Positions 31,942 through 42,549 of a stretch of 64,000 nt of DNA are shown piece by piece (position 1 is the first letter of the stretch; every line of letters begins with the position of its first letter). The DNA is from Rhizoclosmatium globosum. Taxonomy: Eukaryota > Chytridiomycota > Chytridiomycetes > Chytridiales > Chytriomycetaceae. The stretch is from assembly GCA_002104985.1 (NCBI GenBank), contig MCGO01000014.1, positions 310,001-374,000 on the forward strand, read 5' to 3'. The notes below the pieces were generated by a model, which was not told the DNA's origin, made no database searches, and saw only the letters and a list, made by a program, of their open reading frames with translations. Made by a program: the position numbers and the translations under genes.

Positions 31942-33324
31942 ATGTCAGATAGTCCCAAGCGCGTGTTTGTTGGTCCGCTGGTTCAGTGCTCAATCGATAG
32001 GCATCTGGAAGTGGTGGAGAATGCAGCGATTGAGGTGGATAAGGATGGATTCGTCATCAGTGTCACTGCCCTGGATTCTCTCCCATCGACAGAATACTTG
32101 AAATCAAACAATGTTACGATACTGCCAACTGGTTCTTTTCTCGTGCCAGGCCTGATTGATCTGCATTATCACGCGCCTCAGCTTCCACAAGCTGGAACAA
32201 ATCTCCACATTCCATTGCATGATTGGCTCACAACAACTACTCTGCCATTGGAAGCAAAATATGCCAACACTCAGTTTGCTGAAACAGTCTTTGAGAAGGT
32301 TGTCAAAAGAACTCTTGGTCATGGAACAACCACTGCAGTATACTTTGCAACAAAACACAGAGACTCGGCAAAGATTCTCGCTTCGTGCTGTATTAAAGCT
32401 GGACAACGTGCCTTGGTTGGAAAAGTATGTATGGACAACAAGGAAATGTGTCTCTGCACCAAAGAATCACTGTGCACGTGTACCGAGACAACAACTGAAA
32501 GCATTCATGAAACGCGAACGTTCTTGGAGGAGATGGTGAGCCTCACAAAGTCATGCAACAGTCGCGTCGAGCCTGTTGTGACTCCCCGTTTTGTTCCCTC
32601 CTGCTCCCCTCACCTCCTCACCCAACTCGGCTCCCTCTCCCAAGAATTCAATGCCCACGTTCAAAGTCACGCATGGGAGAGTGACTGGCAAGTAGAATAC
32701 GGCGAACAAAACCGAAACGGACGAGACTTGGACTTGTTCCAAAACCACAACCTTATTTCTAAACAAGGAACCGTGTTTGCACACTCAGTTCATGCGAATG
32801 ACTCAGAAATCAAGCAACTCGCTCACCACCAAATTGGTGTTGCGCATTGTCCTCTATCCAACGCCTTTTTCGCAAATGGAATCATGCCTGCCAGACTTAT
32901 GCTTGAAGCAGGTGTTCCCGTCGGTCTTGGGACTGACGTTGGCGGAGCTTGGAGCTCTTCTATTCTTGATTCGTGTCGACAAGCTGTAACGAGTTCGCGT
33001 ATTCTGCGGGATGGTGTAGGGAAATTGAGAGGGGCTAGAAACGGCCCCTGTTCTCATCCGGCAGAAATCAACCATGTTGATGCATTCTGGATGGCGACTG
33101 TTGGCGGAGGACTTGCACTCAAGAAGAAGATTGGACGCATTGCACCTGGATACAAGTTTGATGCTCTTGTCGTGGACGTTCATGCGCCAAATTCAAATAT
33201 TGACTCTTTTGATAGTTTAGTGGACACGATCGAAACCAAATTCCAAAAGTTTGTATATTTGGGAGACGACCGTAATATTCGACAAGTGTATGTGGATGGA
33301 ATATGCGTGCTTGATAAGCAGTAG
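31942..33324 (+). CDS. GUD1: Guanine deaminase
   Basis: A single-exon gene of 460 residues. Metal-site and family motifs are in order: [20 protein letters not shown] (HxH), [36 protein letters not shown] (third His), [12 protein letters not shown] (fourth His), [31 protein letters not shown] (catalytic Asp) and [15 protein letters not shown]. Guanine deaminase converts guanine to xanthine in purine salvage or catabolism, using Zn in an amidohydrolase barrel. It starts 87 bases from the divergent GDP-mannose pyrophosphorylase start. Length fits the usual 450-470 residues. An upstream in-frame ATG at 31,855 overlaps that neighbour's first exon and is unlikely. Confidence 0.95.
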   Translation: MSDSPKRVFVGPLVQCSIDRHLEVVENAAIEVDKDGFVISVTALDSLPSTEYLKSNNVTILPTGSFLVPGLIDLHYHAPQLPQAGTNLHIPLHDWLTTTTLPLEAKYANTQFAETVFEKVVKRTLGHGTTTAVYFATKHRDSAKILASCCIKAGQRALVGKVCMDNKEMCLCTKESLCTCTETTTESIHETRTFLEEMVSLTKSCNSRVEPVVTPRFVPSCSPHLLTQLGSLSQEFNAHVQSHAWESDWQVEYGEQNRNGRDLDLFQNHNLISKQGTVFAHSVHANDSEIKQLAHHQIGVAHCPLSNAFFANGIMPARLMLEAGVPVGLGTDVGGAWSSSILDSCRQAVTSSRILRDGVGKLRGARNGPCSHPAEINHVDAFWMATVGGGLALKKKIGRIAPGYKFDALVVDVHAPNSNIDSFDSLVDTIETKFQKFVYLGDDRNIRQVYVDGICVLDKQ

Positions 33325-33394
33325 TTAATAGTCTGTAAATGTTGAATGTTCTGTACACGTTCCTTTTTGTTTTTTTCCTCAGAACTTCAAGCAA

Positions 33395-35133
33395 ATGAAC
33401 CGATTGCCAAAGAAAGCCGCCAAGAAAAAGGAACAATCCGAACCTCAAACTTTCGATGAGTTTATGGAGTATGCTGTTGAGCAAGAGGAGCGAGGAGAAC
33501 GGTACAAGGACGGTGACAAGGCCAGACGATCGTATGAGTTGGCAGTCCAGGCGTATGCTCAAGCTGCCTCCTACAAACGAGATGCTTTCGTTATTTACAA
33601 CAAAGGTCGGCTTTTGTTGTTGCTGGCGGAATTCAAGAACCCTCAGTACAACTTGACGCAGCAGAGAGCGTTACTTGAAGATTCAGTTGTGACGTTGCGA
33701 GAGGCTATTGCGCTGGATCCAGAGCATCCTGACTCAATGTTCAATTTGGCTCAGGCGATCAAGGCTCTGTTTGTAGGTAGATAATCGAAGGAGTGCAAAT
33801 ATCTGACAGAATCCATCAGGAACGAGTTCTTGACAACGGCGACACTGTCACTCAGAACCACCTTGAAAGACTCAGCGAAGCAGATAATCTTCTTGAACGA
33901 GCGCTGGTCCTGCAATTAGCTGAGCTGGAAAAGTCCAAGGCTTTGGCTGCTCAAGCAGCGTTTGAGAACTCTTCCTGTGCACCTGGATGTGGGCACGATC
34001 ATGACCATTCTGGACACAGCCATGCACATGAAGAGTCAATGGAGGAAGTGTCTGAAGAGACTGGGGGTGACGAAGAAGGTTTCGAGGTTGTCAACCAACA
34101 AGAACCAGTCACAAACGCCACGATTATCGAAACTCTGGTTGAACATTCATCGCTGCTCACACTGGCTGCGTCTGCTCTGTATTCCATTTCTGTTCAACAG
34201 GCTGAAGTTCTCTATGCGAAATCTGACGCTAAATTGGCTGCTGCACGTCCTTATTGGGATGATGGCGTTGTAAACAATGAACCGTCAGATATTGGTTTGG
34301 CAAGAGCAACTTTATATGTCACACGTGGGGAATCCTTGTTTGAAGCGTCGCCTAAAACCGAGGAAACTTCCGCAGAATGGAAATCACTCTTTGAATCAGC
34401 TGCAGCGCTATACGATGATATTCTCGTACGACACCCAGCTTGCGCTGAGGCTCCTGCCGACAAGGGAGACTTGCTCTGTACTTGGGCTGAGTCAGTCATG
34501 ACTGTCACCATTGGATGCCCCGGAGTTCCCGGCTTTGAAGCTCTCATCAACAACGTTATTGCAGAACAACAACAGCTTCTCCAACAACAACAAGGATCCA
34601 GCTCATCCTCCTCCTCGTCATCATCATCAGCCCCGCAACCAACGCCAGCCCTCACATTCCTCACACAACTCCGCCAAATATACGCACAAGCATCCAAATC
34701 CTATATTCAAGCACAAACTCTGGACCCCGCAAAGGGAAGTGTCAGTCATCGTCTTGGAGACCTTGAAGCGACACGAACTTCATTGTACCCACCTTCACTG
34801 GATCCTTCCTGCACAACAGCATACACAAACACACAGCAGATTCTACTCAAAAATGCAGCAACGCATTATAAACGCGCTCTCGATGCTTTGGGAGTTCCAG
34901 TCAACTTGTTGAGTACACAACGATCATGTGCAGACGAAGACGCAGCTCGTGGTGCGTTGTTTGGTATGGCGAAAGTGTTGAGTCACATGGACGGGAGGGA
35001 GGAGGATGTCCGAGTCGCATTGATTTGTTGGAAGCGAAGGAGTGGAGTGTTGGGCGAGGATGGTGAAGGATGTGGTATTGTGTTTTCGGAGAGAGTGCTG
35101 GGATTAGAATGGTTTGAAAAGGTGTGTAATTAA
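33395..35133 (+). CDS. TPR-like protein with a His-rich segment
   Basis: Two exons (33395-33772 and 33820-35133) give 563 residues; the frame closes with a CATCAG acceptor rather than the closer GACAG. The N-terminus has tetratricopeptide-like helices (RRSYELAVQAYAQAA, LLEDSVVTLREAIALDPEHP, SMFNLAQAIKALF). A His-rich, possibly metal-binding stretch, GCGHDHDHSGHSHAHEES, sits near residue 190, followed by an acidic segment and further TPR-like helices; a poly-Ser tract is at about residue 410. Such proteins are assembly or chaperone adaptors. I do not recognise the family. It follows guanine deaminase by 70 bases on the same strand. Confidence 0.7.
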
Positions 35134-35185
35134 AGTGAAGAATGAATGTTACCTGTGTCCGAAACCAAAACAGAATCTTCCAAAA

Positions 35186-35589
35186 ATGAACAACTCTGCT
35201 GAACCTGCAGCTGTTCCACCACTGTCTATCCGTGTACTCGCAGGTAAACCATACTAGAATCTACATACGTCATCGAATACTCACCCAGGTCATCATCAGA
35301 CACAGAAGAACTCCGAGCTTCCCTCCAAGCAACCTGGAACCACGTACACTCTTATCCTTCTTTCGAACAACTGACCAGCCTCCATCTGCTAAATACTCTT
35401 TTCGAAATGTAGACCCAGAGCCTTAGAGCGCGTCTCTCGTCCCTTGACCTTGTTCCATTGATGAAGCGTTTCGAAAACACATCCTTGGATTTAGCCTTTT
35501 GTGCGACACCAGTCAAGAAAGAACGTCTCAATTCTGGAAGAAGTAAAGCGATTGTACTCGATGAATCGATTGTGATTGAATTGGAATGA
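35186..35589 (+). CDS. Small unknown gene with an in-frame TAG
   Basis: Exon 1 (35186-35243) and exon 2 (from 35300, acceptor CATCATCAG) encode MNNSAEPAAVPPLSIRVLAD and a helical part ending LHLLNTLFEM before a TAG at 35,410-35,412. The same frame then stays open for 58 more codons to the TGA at 35,587, ending KAIVLDESIVIELE. Continuous open frame on both sides of one stop suggests either a single-base error or mutation, a readthrough stop, or chance. No family recognised. It ends about 150 bases before the tRNA gene. Confidence 0.4.
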
Positions 35590-35736
35590 TGTTGTCCTGT
35601 GCACAATAAACCACGTTCTCACCACCAATTCGTGCAAATCTATAGAATATACGCAAATCTATAGAATAGATTTCATTACAGAGAGTGAGGAAGGACGAGA
35701 ATCAAAAATGAGTTCACGCCAGTCAGTGAAAAAATT

Positions 35737-35818
35737 CGTCCCGCACAGGATTCGAACCTGCGCTCCCAGAAGGAAACGCCTTAGCAGGGCGCCGCGTTAA
35801 CCACTCCGCCAACGGGAC
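35737..35818 (-). tRNA. tRNA-Ser (anticodon GCU)
   Basis: On the minus strand the gene starts GTCCCGTTGGCGGAGTGG and ends CCTGTGCGGGAC plus a G discriminator. It has a seven-pair acceptor stem (one U-G pair), the B-box GGTTCGAATCC, an anticodon loop CTGCTAA giving GCU, and a long variable arm (type II), as expected for serine. Length is 82 bases with no intron. It decodes AGU/AGC. It sits between convergent protein genes. Confidence 0.95.
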
Positions 35819-35966
35819 TTACTGTTCCTACCAATATATTAAATAGAACCTTACTTTGACAAGAATAGTTTTCTTTTGGACTTTGTGCTGATATTGAATT
35901 GGGAAATAGTAAAATGCTAGATTTATACACGAATGGTAAGCAATTATGGTTTCATATGGAAGAGCT

Positions 35967-37037
35967 TCACATTGAGCAGATCGCCTCTGCGCAAGCAAGC
36001 ATGGTCTTCTCTGACACAATCACCTCCGATGAATCCAATTCGGAACACCTGAATTGAGCGGCACCAACCCCACTAATTTTGTACACAACACCAAGCTGCT
36101 TACAAGCGGATTTAACGTGTTCCAACACCGTCTGTCCAACCTCAAAACATGCTTCCACAGCATCCTTATCCAAGTTCATTCGCACCTTCTCAGCAGATTC
36201 AAATTGAACCTTATTGGCTCCAAACACAAGTTTTCCACTTCCCCTTGGCGGAACAGTATCAAATCCTCCAGTGACGATAGTTTGAACACCGATAAGTAAG
36301 GATTGAATGTAAGTGGATAAAAGACGCGTCGCATCCGAGGGAACCCACGAAGGCTTGGTTGTTACTTCCACAGGAGTTAACGATTCATCCACGCAATCTA
36401 CTTCCCCAGATAAGAGAGTCCGAAGTCTTGGTGAAAATGCGACGCTGGAAATGGCGTAAATTCTGTGGAATGGTGGTGTGGGGCAATTTGGGGGACTAAT
36501 ACTAATAACTTGCTCAAACATATGACCAGCGGAGCCTGGATTGCTTGAGTAGCTTTCCGTACGATCAATAAAAAGCGGACCAGAAGAAGTGATGCGCACC
36601 GCGAATACAGACCATTCAGAGTTGGTCATGATTTTGAGGAGCACGTTTCTTGGAATTATAACATCAAATGAAGCATCGAATTCTTCCATTATAGATTCTG
36701 CAGAGTATGCTGGATTCTCTTGCTTGATGCGTTTATATTCGTGGAGGAGCATGATCAGAATGCTAGGCTTTGGTTCAGGTGGTAATACATCTCTGTGGGT
36801 TTGAACTACTGTGTCCCTTGGTCTCTTATTTAAGCGTGGAAAGTTGGCCGGATTAGCGTCGAGAGAAAGCCGTTCAGACAGAAGTTTTTTAATGTGTTCT
36901 TGGGTAAGGGATGGGTGAGTATCTTCGGTTATTGGAGGGTGTCTCCATGCCGAAAAGCCACGTAGTGCTTGAGATGGCCTCATGGACGAAGAAAGACGGA
37001 GAGAGGCAAATGAATCCGTCAATGTGTCGTTGGTCAT
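35967..37037 (-). CDS. Rai1/DXO-family decapping nuclease
   Basis: A single-exon gene of 356 residues. The core motifs of the Rai1/DXO fold appear in order: GHMFEQ (motif II, G-x3-E), GEVDCVD (motif III, E-x-D), EVTTK (motif IV, E-x-h-x-K) and IVTGGFDTVPPRGSGKLV near the end. These residues coordinate two metal ions for removal of incomplete or NAD-type 5' caps and 5'-3' RNA decay. Rai1 also stabilises Rat1 in some fungi. The N-terminal 90 residues are low in conservation. The assignment is by motif order; which of the Rai1 or Dxo1 branches is not clear. Confidence 0.75.
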   Translation of the reverse strand: MTNDTLTDSFASLRLSSSMRPSQALRGFSAWRHPPITEDTHPSLTQEHIKKLLSERLSLDANPANFPRLNKRPRDTVVQTHRDVLPPEPKPSILIMLLHEYKRIKQENPAYSAESIMEEFDASFDVIIPRNVLLKIMTNSEWSVFAVRITSSGPLFIDRTESYSSNPGSAGHMFEQVISISPPNCPTPPFHRIYAISSVAFSPRLRTLLSGEVDCVDESLTPVEVTTKPSWVPSDATRLLSTYIQSLLIGVQTIVTGGFDTVPPRGSGKLVFGANKVQFESAEKVRMNLDKDAVEACFEVGQTVLEHVKSACKQLGVVYKISGVGAAQFRCSELDSSEVIVSEKTMLACAEAICSM

Positions 37038-37091
37038 TTTTGTGAGGTTTTGGCGCGTGCAAGTGCACCAAATTGAAAAGACGTGAATCTA

Positions 37092-38806
37092 TTATTCTTT
37101 CAAAGAGAGCTCCAATCGTTCCAAAATCCCCTCCTTTCCGACCAAGACCAACAAATTCAGCAAGTCATCCCCGACTTTTTCTCCAGTGACGGCATATCTG
37201 AGCACCTTCATCAAATTAGCATATCCAACACCTTCAGCTGATTTCTTGAGCGCCGCTTTGAGGTCCGCAGGATTCCATTTTGATTCAGGAATAGTTGACA
37301 GGCAATCCAATAAGGTCCGAGTGATTGACGCAATATCAATCGATGACAGTGTCGATCTGAATTTAACGGCATTTGCGGAGTTTAAAGTTGGGACGCAATA
37401 GACAGAGGTTAAAAACTCTGCAAGCTGTGGAATAAATACGACGCGAGGATGGATCGATTCCAAAGCTGCGAGAAAGTGAGTATCGTTGTTGAATTTTTCT
37501 CTCAGCGATGCCTGAATTCTGAGGTAAAGTATTAAATATGGGATAGCAAATCACAACACTAGTTACCTGTCATTGTGCTTGTCGAGAAACGATTTTCGGG
37601 TACTTTCCAGCAACGGCGCTTGAGTATCAGGGGATTTGAGTCGGTGAGCAATATGAAGTCGATTGAGACGGTCAAGTTGATCGTAAGAGACTATTGCTGC
37701 TGATTTGCTAAGTCCCTCTATTCTAAACTGTTTAAAACCAGTTGTTACTATGACGAGTACTCATGAATTAGAAATCACCTCTTTGACGAAGTCCTCCAAA
37801 AACCATATATCCTTTGAAACTGACGGAGTAAATCCCAACAAGCCTACAAAATTGAGAATCGCCTCAGGAAGATAGCCTTTTTCCTTTATGAAACAGCATT
37901 AGATGTTGGCAGTTGAAAATAACGAGACTAACGAGTAAACTGTTGACATTGACGTCACTGTGTCGTTTTGAAAGTTTCTGGCCATCCTTGTTCACAAGTA
38001 AAGGTACATGTGCAAATTTCGGCATAGTCTCGTCCCATCCAAACGCTTTATATAATAGTACATGCTTTGGCGTACTTGGAATCCATTCTTCGCCTCGCAT
38101 TACGTGTGTGACACCCATAAGCCTATCATCAACAACGTTCGCCAAATGATATGTCGGTAGCCCATCTGATTTCATAACAATGCCATCATCGAGTGTTCTA
38201 TTGGAGAATTCGAGTTTTCCGTGAATCAAGTCTGTGAATGACGTCCGTCCTTCAGGAACCTTAAGGCGAATTGAGAAAGGCTTATTTTGAGATAGATTCG
38301 ATTGGATTTGGTCGTTTGAAAGGTGCCGACATCGTCTGTCATATCCTCCTTTTGATTTTTGGGCTTCGAGTTGTTGGTGGGTGCAAAAGCATCGGTAGCC
38401 TCCTCCTGATTCGAGAAGTTTATCCGCATGAATCTTGTATATTGCTGAACGTTGTGATTGGACAAATGGGCCAGTGCTACTTGGTTTATCAGGTCCTGTT
38501 TGAAAGTTGAACAACGCATTGTAAACAATTGGTTGGGATTACGTACCAGCATCGTACTGCAGACCAAATATCTTGAGAGTATTAGCAAGAGATTCAGCAG
38601 CTCCAGGAACAGTTCGCGCCTATGACAGAATGAGCAGTGGACTGTGGAACTTCATAAGAAGTGCAACCAACCGTGTCCGTGTCCTCAATTCGCAGCATAA
38701 ACTGGCCCCCTTGCGACCGAGCCAGAAGATAGTTGAACAGGGCAGTACGCAAGCCACCAAGATGGAGATAACCAGTTGGTGAAGGGGCAAATCGAGCGAC
38801 AACCAT
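37092..38806 (-). CDS. MSE1: Glutamyl-tRNA synthetase, mitochondrial
   Basis: Six exons (38806-38672, 38619-38547, 38495-37933, 37883-37779, 37727-37567, 37518-37092) splice to 487 residues. Class I signatures are clear: [20 protein letters not shown] (HIGH-type HLGG), [41 protein letters not shown] and QKLSKRHSD (KMSKS-type). The C-terminal helical anticodon-binding domain follows ([19 protein letters not shown]). Bacterial-type layout and size indicate the organelle enzyme, charging mitochondrial tRNA-Glu. It starts 48 bases from the divergent phosphopantetheinyl transferase, also likely mitochondrial. No obvious long presequence is encoded before VARFAPSP. Confidence 0.9.
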
Positions 38807-38854
38807 CTCTTCCTTCTTTTTTATTTATTGCCTATTTCTCTCTTTCAACTTCAA

Positions 38855-39340
38855 ATGATTCTTGGTATTGGATGCGACATTGTCCACATTCCACGGATAC
38901 GGGCTCTTCTGCACCGATCCAGGGATGCGAGTGCAGGGCCATCGAGAGTATTCTGTGACAAACGAGCTATCAACTTTGCCCGTCGCATCTTTGGGACAGA
39001 CGAACTCGAAGCATTCCGAAAGCGATTCATTCTTGCAGATGGGGAAGTTGATGAAAGGACTGTGACTCTGTTTCTTGCTGGCCGTTTTGCTGTCAAAGAG
39101 AGTTCATACAAGGCTCTACGACCACACTACGCGCTGGATTGGAGCGATGTCAACATCGTCAGCGAAAATGGTATTTAATTCTCAACATTGAATTATGGCT
39201 GAAACTTAATAGGGAAACCGTCCATTATCCTAGCTGAACGTGTGCTTTCCAAACTTGGTGCTGTGAATTCCCAAGTATCAATATCACACGACGGAGAATA
39301 TGCAATGGCAACAGTAATATTCGAACGAATAAATTCATAA
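38855..39340 (+). CDS. PPT2: Holo-ACP synthase (phosphopantetheinyl transferase)
   Basis: Two exons (38855-39170 and 39213-39340) give 147 residues of the AcpS type. MILGIGCDIVHIPRI holds the Mg-binding Asp, FLAGRFAVKESSYKAL is the second signature (Glu and Lys), and VSISHDGEYAMATVIF closes the fold. It transfers phosphopantetheine from CoA to acyl carrier protein; the small eukaryotic AcpS-type protein serves mitochondrial ACP and so lipoate synthesis and respiratory complex assembly. It pairs head to head with the mitochondrial GluRS. Its stop codon lies 3 bases from the stop of the convergent phosphoesterase gene, so the 3' ends must overlap. Confidence 0.9.
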
Positions 39341-39343
39341 CAA

Positions 39344-40997
39344 TTACAACCAGTCATACGTGAGCAATACAGCATAGACCGCAATTGCCGCTCCCAATAC
39401 TTCCCCAAAATACAAAACACCAAGTCCAACAACTTTCAGAACCAACGAAACGGCTCCAACATTATCCTTGTGCACACCCCTCCGTGCATCACCGTCATTC
39501 TTCTTCGACTCAGCTACCAAGTCTCTCGTGAATCGCTTTCCTCGATTCCAAACAGCCATTCCAAAGCATCCCACAAGTGTTATCACCAGAAACCAAATGT
39601 ACCATTTGTAAATCAGCAATTGCGGAGGCAACGAACACTTCCCAATCTGATGTGCAGACTCATCCCTCACTCCCGAGACATCCGAGTTCACTGCCAACAA
39701 CGCAAATCCAGGATAGATATTTCCTTGTAGCCAAGAAAACGTAGCAATGCTGTGCTCAGGCACCGTCAGACTCTTTGAAGTATGTGTGTAAACGCAGTCA
39801 TCATGATCGTCTCCCGACAGAACCAAAACAGGCTTCACACTCTGCAGAATATGTTCTGACAATGACTCAACCACCAAATTCTGGTATTGATACCCGCGTC
39901 CCTGTCTAATAAGTGGTTTGTTCCGAAGTGGGCCACACGGTGAGTTGTCAGGTCGAAATAGAGGGATATGTGTGAGTAGAATACGAGGCTGAGTAGCTGG
40001 ATCCGTTGCAACAAAGTCACGAAGGAATTTATCAGCCTTTTGAAAGTAAGGGGATTCGTTTTCGCCAGAGTAACTGAGCGTGTCGAGGGCTATGAATGTG
40101 TGGTTTGCAATCGAAAGCGAAAAGTTTGGGTCACCGAAATGGTGTTGGTGTCGTTTGTAGGCTTGGGGAATGACTACAGGAATATTGAGTCTAACAGATT
40201 GTCACCAAAGGCAGGCTTACTTTGAGGACCAAAGCCTATGTCATGATTTCCTGCCATATAAATCATCTTATCTTCAACTTGAGGGAGAAGGAAGATGTGC
40301 TTCAATCGTTTCAATTCTGGGTCAAAGCTTCCAGCGTAATGTCAGTCAACCCAAAGGGCATGAAACATCAAACTCAACTAATCCGGATGTTGTTCGTCCC
40401 TCCATTCTCTGCCTCCATCCATAATATCGCCCTGATTTCCTCGTTGAGTCAAATAGTTCCAATGTCGAAGAACCAACACACCAGAATTAACACATAATCG
40501 GGCTTATAGATATAGTTCAAGAGTTTAAAGTTTCGCTTCATGAATACATCTGAATAGAATTGCGTCAAATAGAGTAGTAGGCCCTTTGGTTGGCGGATGT
40601 TAAAAGAACGATATCGCAACGTCTCTCCAGGTCCTACATTTTGCCGGTATGAATATGCATCAGTCAGTTGAGGATCTCCAATCAATGCGATTCGTATGTC
40701 TTTGCCCGACTGCTACCAGTCATTAGCAACCTGTAAAACCTCCTCCACTCCAACACATACCTTTCCGGTAACAGGCCACGAGCAGCTGTACATGTAAACT
40801 CTTGCATAGAGATATTCGAATACAAAGATGTTGATGACCCACAACACTCGAAATGCTATTGATTTGGAATGTTTAGTACCTCCTTCAAACACAAGATCCG
40901 AAATCAGGATCGGCCTGGCTCAGAATTATAATACTCAACGATTACGAATGAACTGATCCGTTAAGGCGCGAAGAAGGTTACGGGTTGCACGACTCAT
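39344..40997 (-). CDS. Cdc1/Ted1-type metallophosphoesterase
   Basis: Six exons (40997-40940, 40855-40761, 40709-40482, 40431-40379, 40327-40221, 40173-39344) yield 456 residues in exact frame. Metallophosphoesterase motifs are in order: ALIGDPQLTD (Asp), LILGDIMDGGRE, MIYMAGNHDIGFG (GNHD), LLTHIPLFRP and LVLSGDDHDDCVYTH. There is one hydrophobic helix near the N-terminus and two near the C-terminus (YIWFLVITLVGCFG and VLYFGEVLGAAIAV), matching ER-membrane proteins that remodel the ethanolamine phosphate of GPI anchors (Cdc1/Ted1/PGAP5). It acts with Mn2+ in the ER or Golgi. Which subgroup is not resolved here. Confidence 0.85.
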
Positions 40998-41101
40998 TTT
41001 GGATGAGATGAAAGAAACAGAGAAAGACAAGATTTATTCACTAAACATTCACCATCAAAGCAATTTCTGCGATGACTGACGGTATTATCCTTTCTTTCCT
41101 T

Positions 41102-42339
41102 TTAGTTGTAGAAGGCACGAGTTGTGGAGACTCCAAAGAGCATAATACGAATATCAGGGAGCATCTAGAAATCATTGAGCCATCACACACTTCAAAAGAA
41201 AACCCAAAACTTACAGCGTCACACAACAGGTCCAATCGGGCTTCCAAAGTGTTGTTGAGCAAGAAGCGACCTTCGTTGGCAGAGACGATGACACCACCAG
41301 AACTATGATTCCACGCATTTTAGCGAAACAAAAAGCAGACGGGAATGGATTTACCTTGATTCTGGAATAGAGTTGGTAGCATCAATAGTAACTTCAACAT
41401 CCTGACCCAACTTCGCTTTGTACGCAGCCTTGGCCTCTTCAATAGCTTTGTTGACAATATCGACATCCTTCTTACGGCACTGAACAGCAATCTTCTTTTC
41501 CATAAGTTGGAAGAACGCCTTTTTTTTGATGTCGTGTTAAAACCCTCGCCCCATCCTACGAAAGAATCAAGGTCACCTGAAGCAACAGGTCCTTCAAGAG
41601 AACAGAATATTTGGCGGAATCCTGAGAGATGGTAAACAATTTCGCACGGACTTCCTGGAAGAGATCGTTCAAGACTTGTTGACGTTGCTGAAGGACACGG
41701 AGACGGTTCTTGTTGATGTGGTTTGATTGAGCACTGTGAAGTATACGGTCAGCATTGTGGTTGGTCGCGTTGAAATGAGGTTGTTCTTGAGTTTCGTTTG
41801 CCCTCTACCCCTCCTCCGACAACCGATCCGCTCAATCAGCTCCCCTGACAATCAACTTCATAGCAAACTATTTCTTGTAGATATTTCCCTTCTATAGGCA
41901 TCATTCCAACTTCCACGTTCGCTTCCTCAAATGCTCACATTTTTCTCGACACTTCAGCCTGCTTCAACTTCTTCTGGTAAAAGGCCTCGATGGCGATGGT
42001 TTCCTGACGAACGAGTTTCGCTTTTTCAATGTTGAACTCTTCATCGGCCTAAATGGTTTGAAGGTGGGGGGTTTTAACGTTGTTGGTTGAAGGTCTAATA
42101 AGTGCGAGTGGACGTACCTTGACTTTGATTTCACGGGCCTTTTCGAGGGCTTCCTGCTTGATGAAGGAAACCTATGTTGATGGGATGCGTTAGTGTCTGG
42201 TGTGTCGAATCGGTGGGTGAGAAAAAGGAACCGCGTCCTTAGGAAGCCCCTCCGTCTTTCTTTTAAGGATACTAATCAGAACACTCACCATCTTGTTCAT
42301 CTCCGCGGCGACTTCATTGTCGTTGAGTCGTTGGGCCAT
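41102..42339 (-). CDS. VMA4: V-type ATPase subunit E
   Basis: Seven exons (42339-42289, 42171-42118, 42048-41939, 41733-41577, 41518-41355, 41302-41215, 41164-41102) give 228 residues, the normal length. Features: EMNKMVSFIKQEALEKAREI then ADEEFNIEKAKLVRQE (N-terminal peripheral-stalk helix), the coiled region RLRVLQQRQQVL, FFQLMEKKIAVQCRKKDVD, SSGGVIVSANEGRFLLNNTL, EARLDLLCDA and PDIRIMLFG. Subunit E, with G, forms the stators that hold the V1 head to the membrane sector of the vacuolar proton pump. It is transcribed away from the unknown gene at 42,550. Confidence 0.95.
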
Positions 42340-42549
42340 CTTTGGTTTAGTTGGTTGTTTCTTTCGGAAAAATGAATGACCAACGCGAACGTGCTTCCCT
42401 CCCTTGTACGCCAACAGCCTGTGACAGGCATTGATTAGGGCAATTTACTGTTAGAAGAAGAAATAAGAATTTAATTAGAGCTTTCGGATTTATTTTGTTA
42501 TTTTGTGTGTCCGAAGAAACACCAAGAAACACTGAAGAAACACAGCTGA

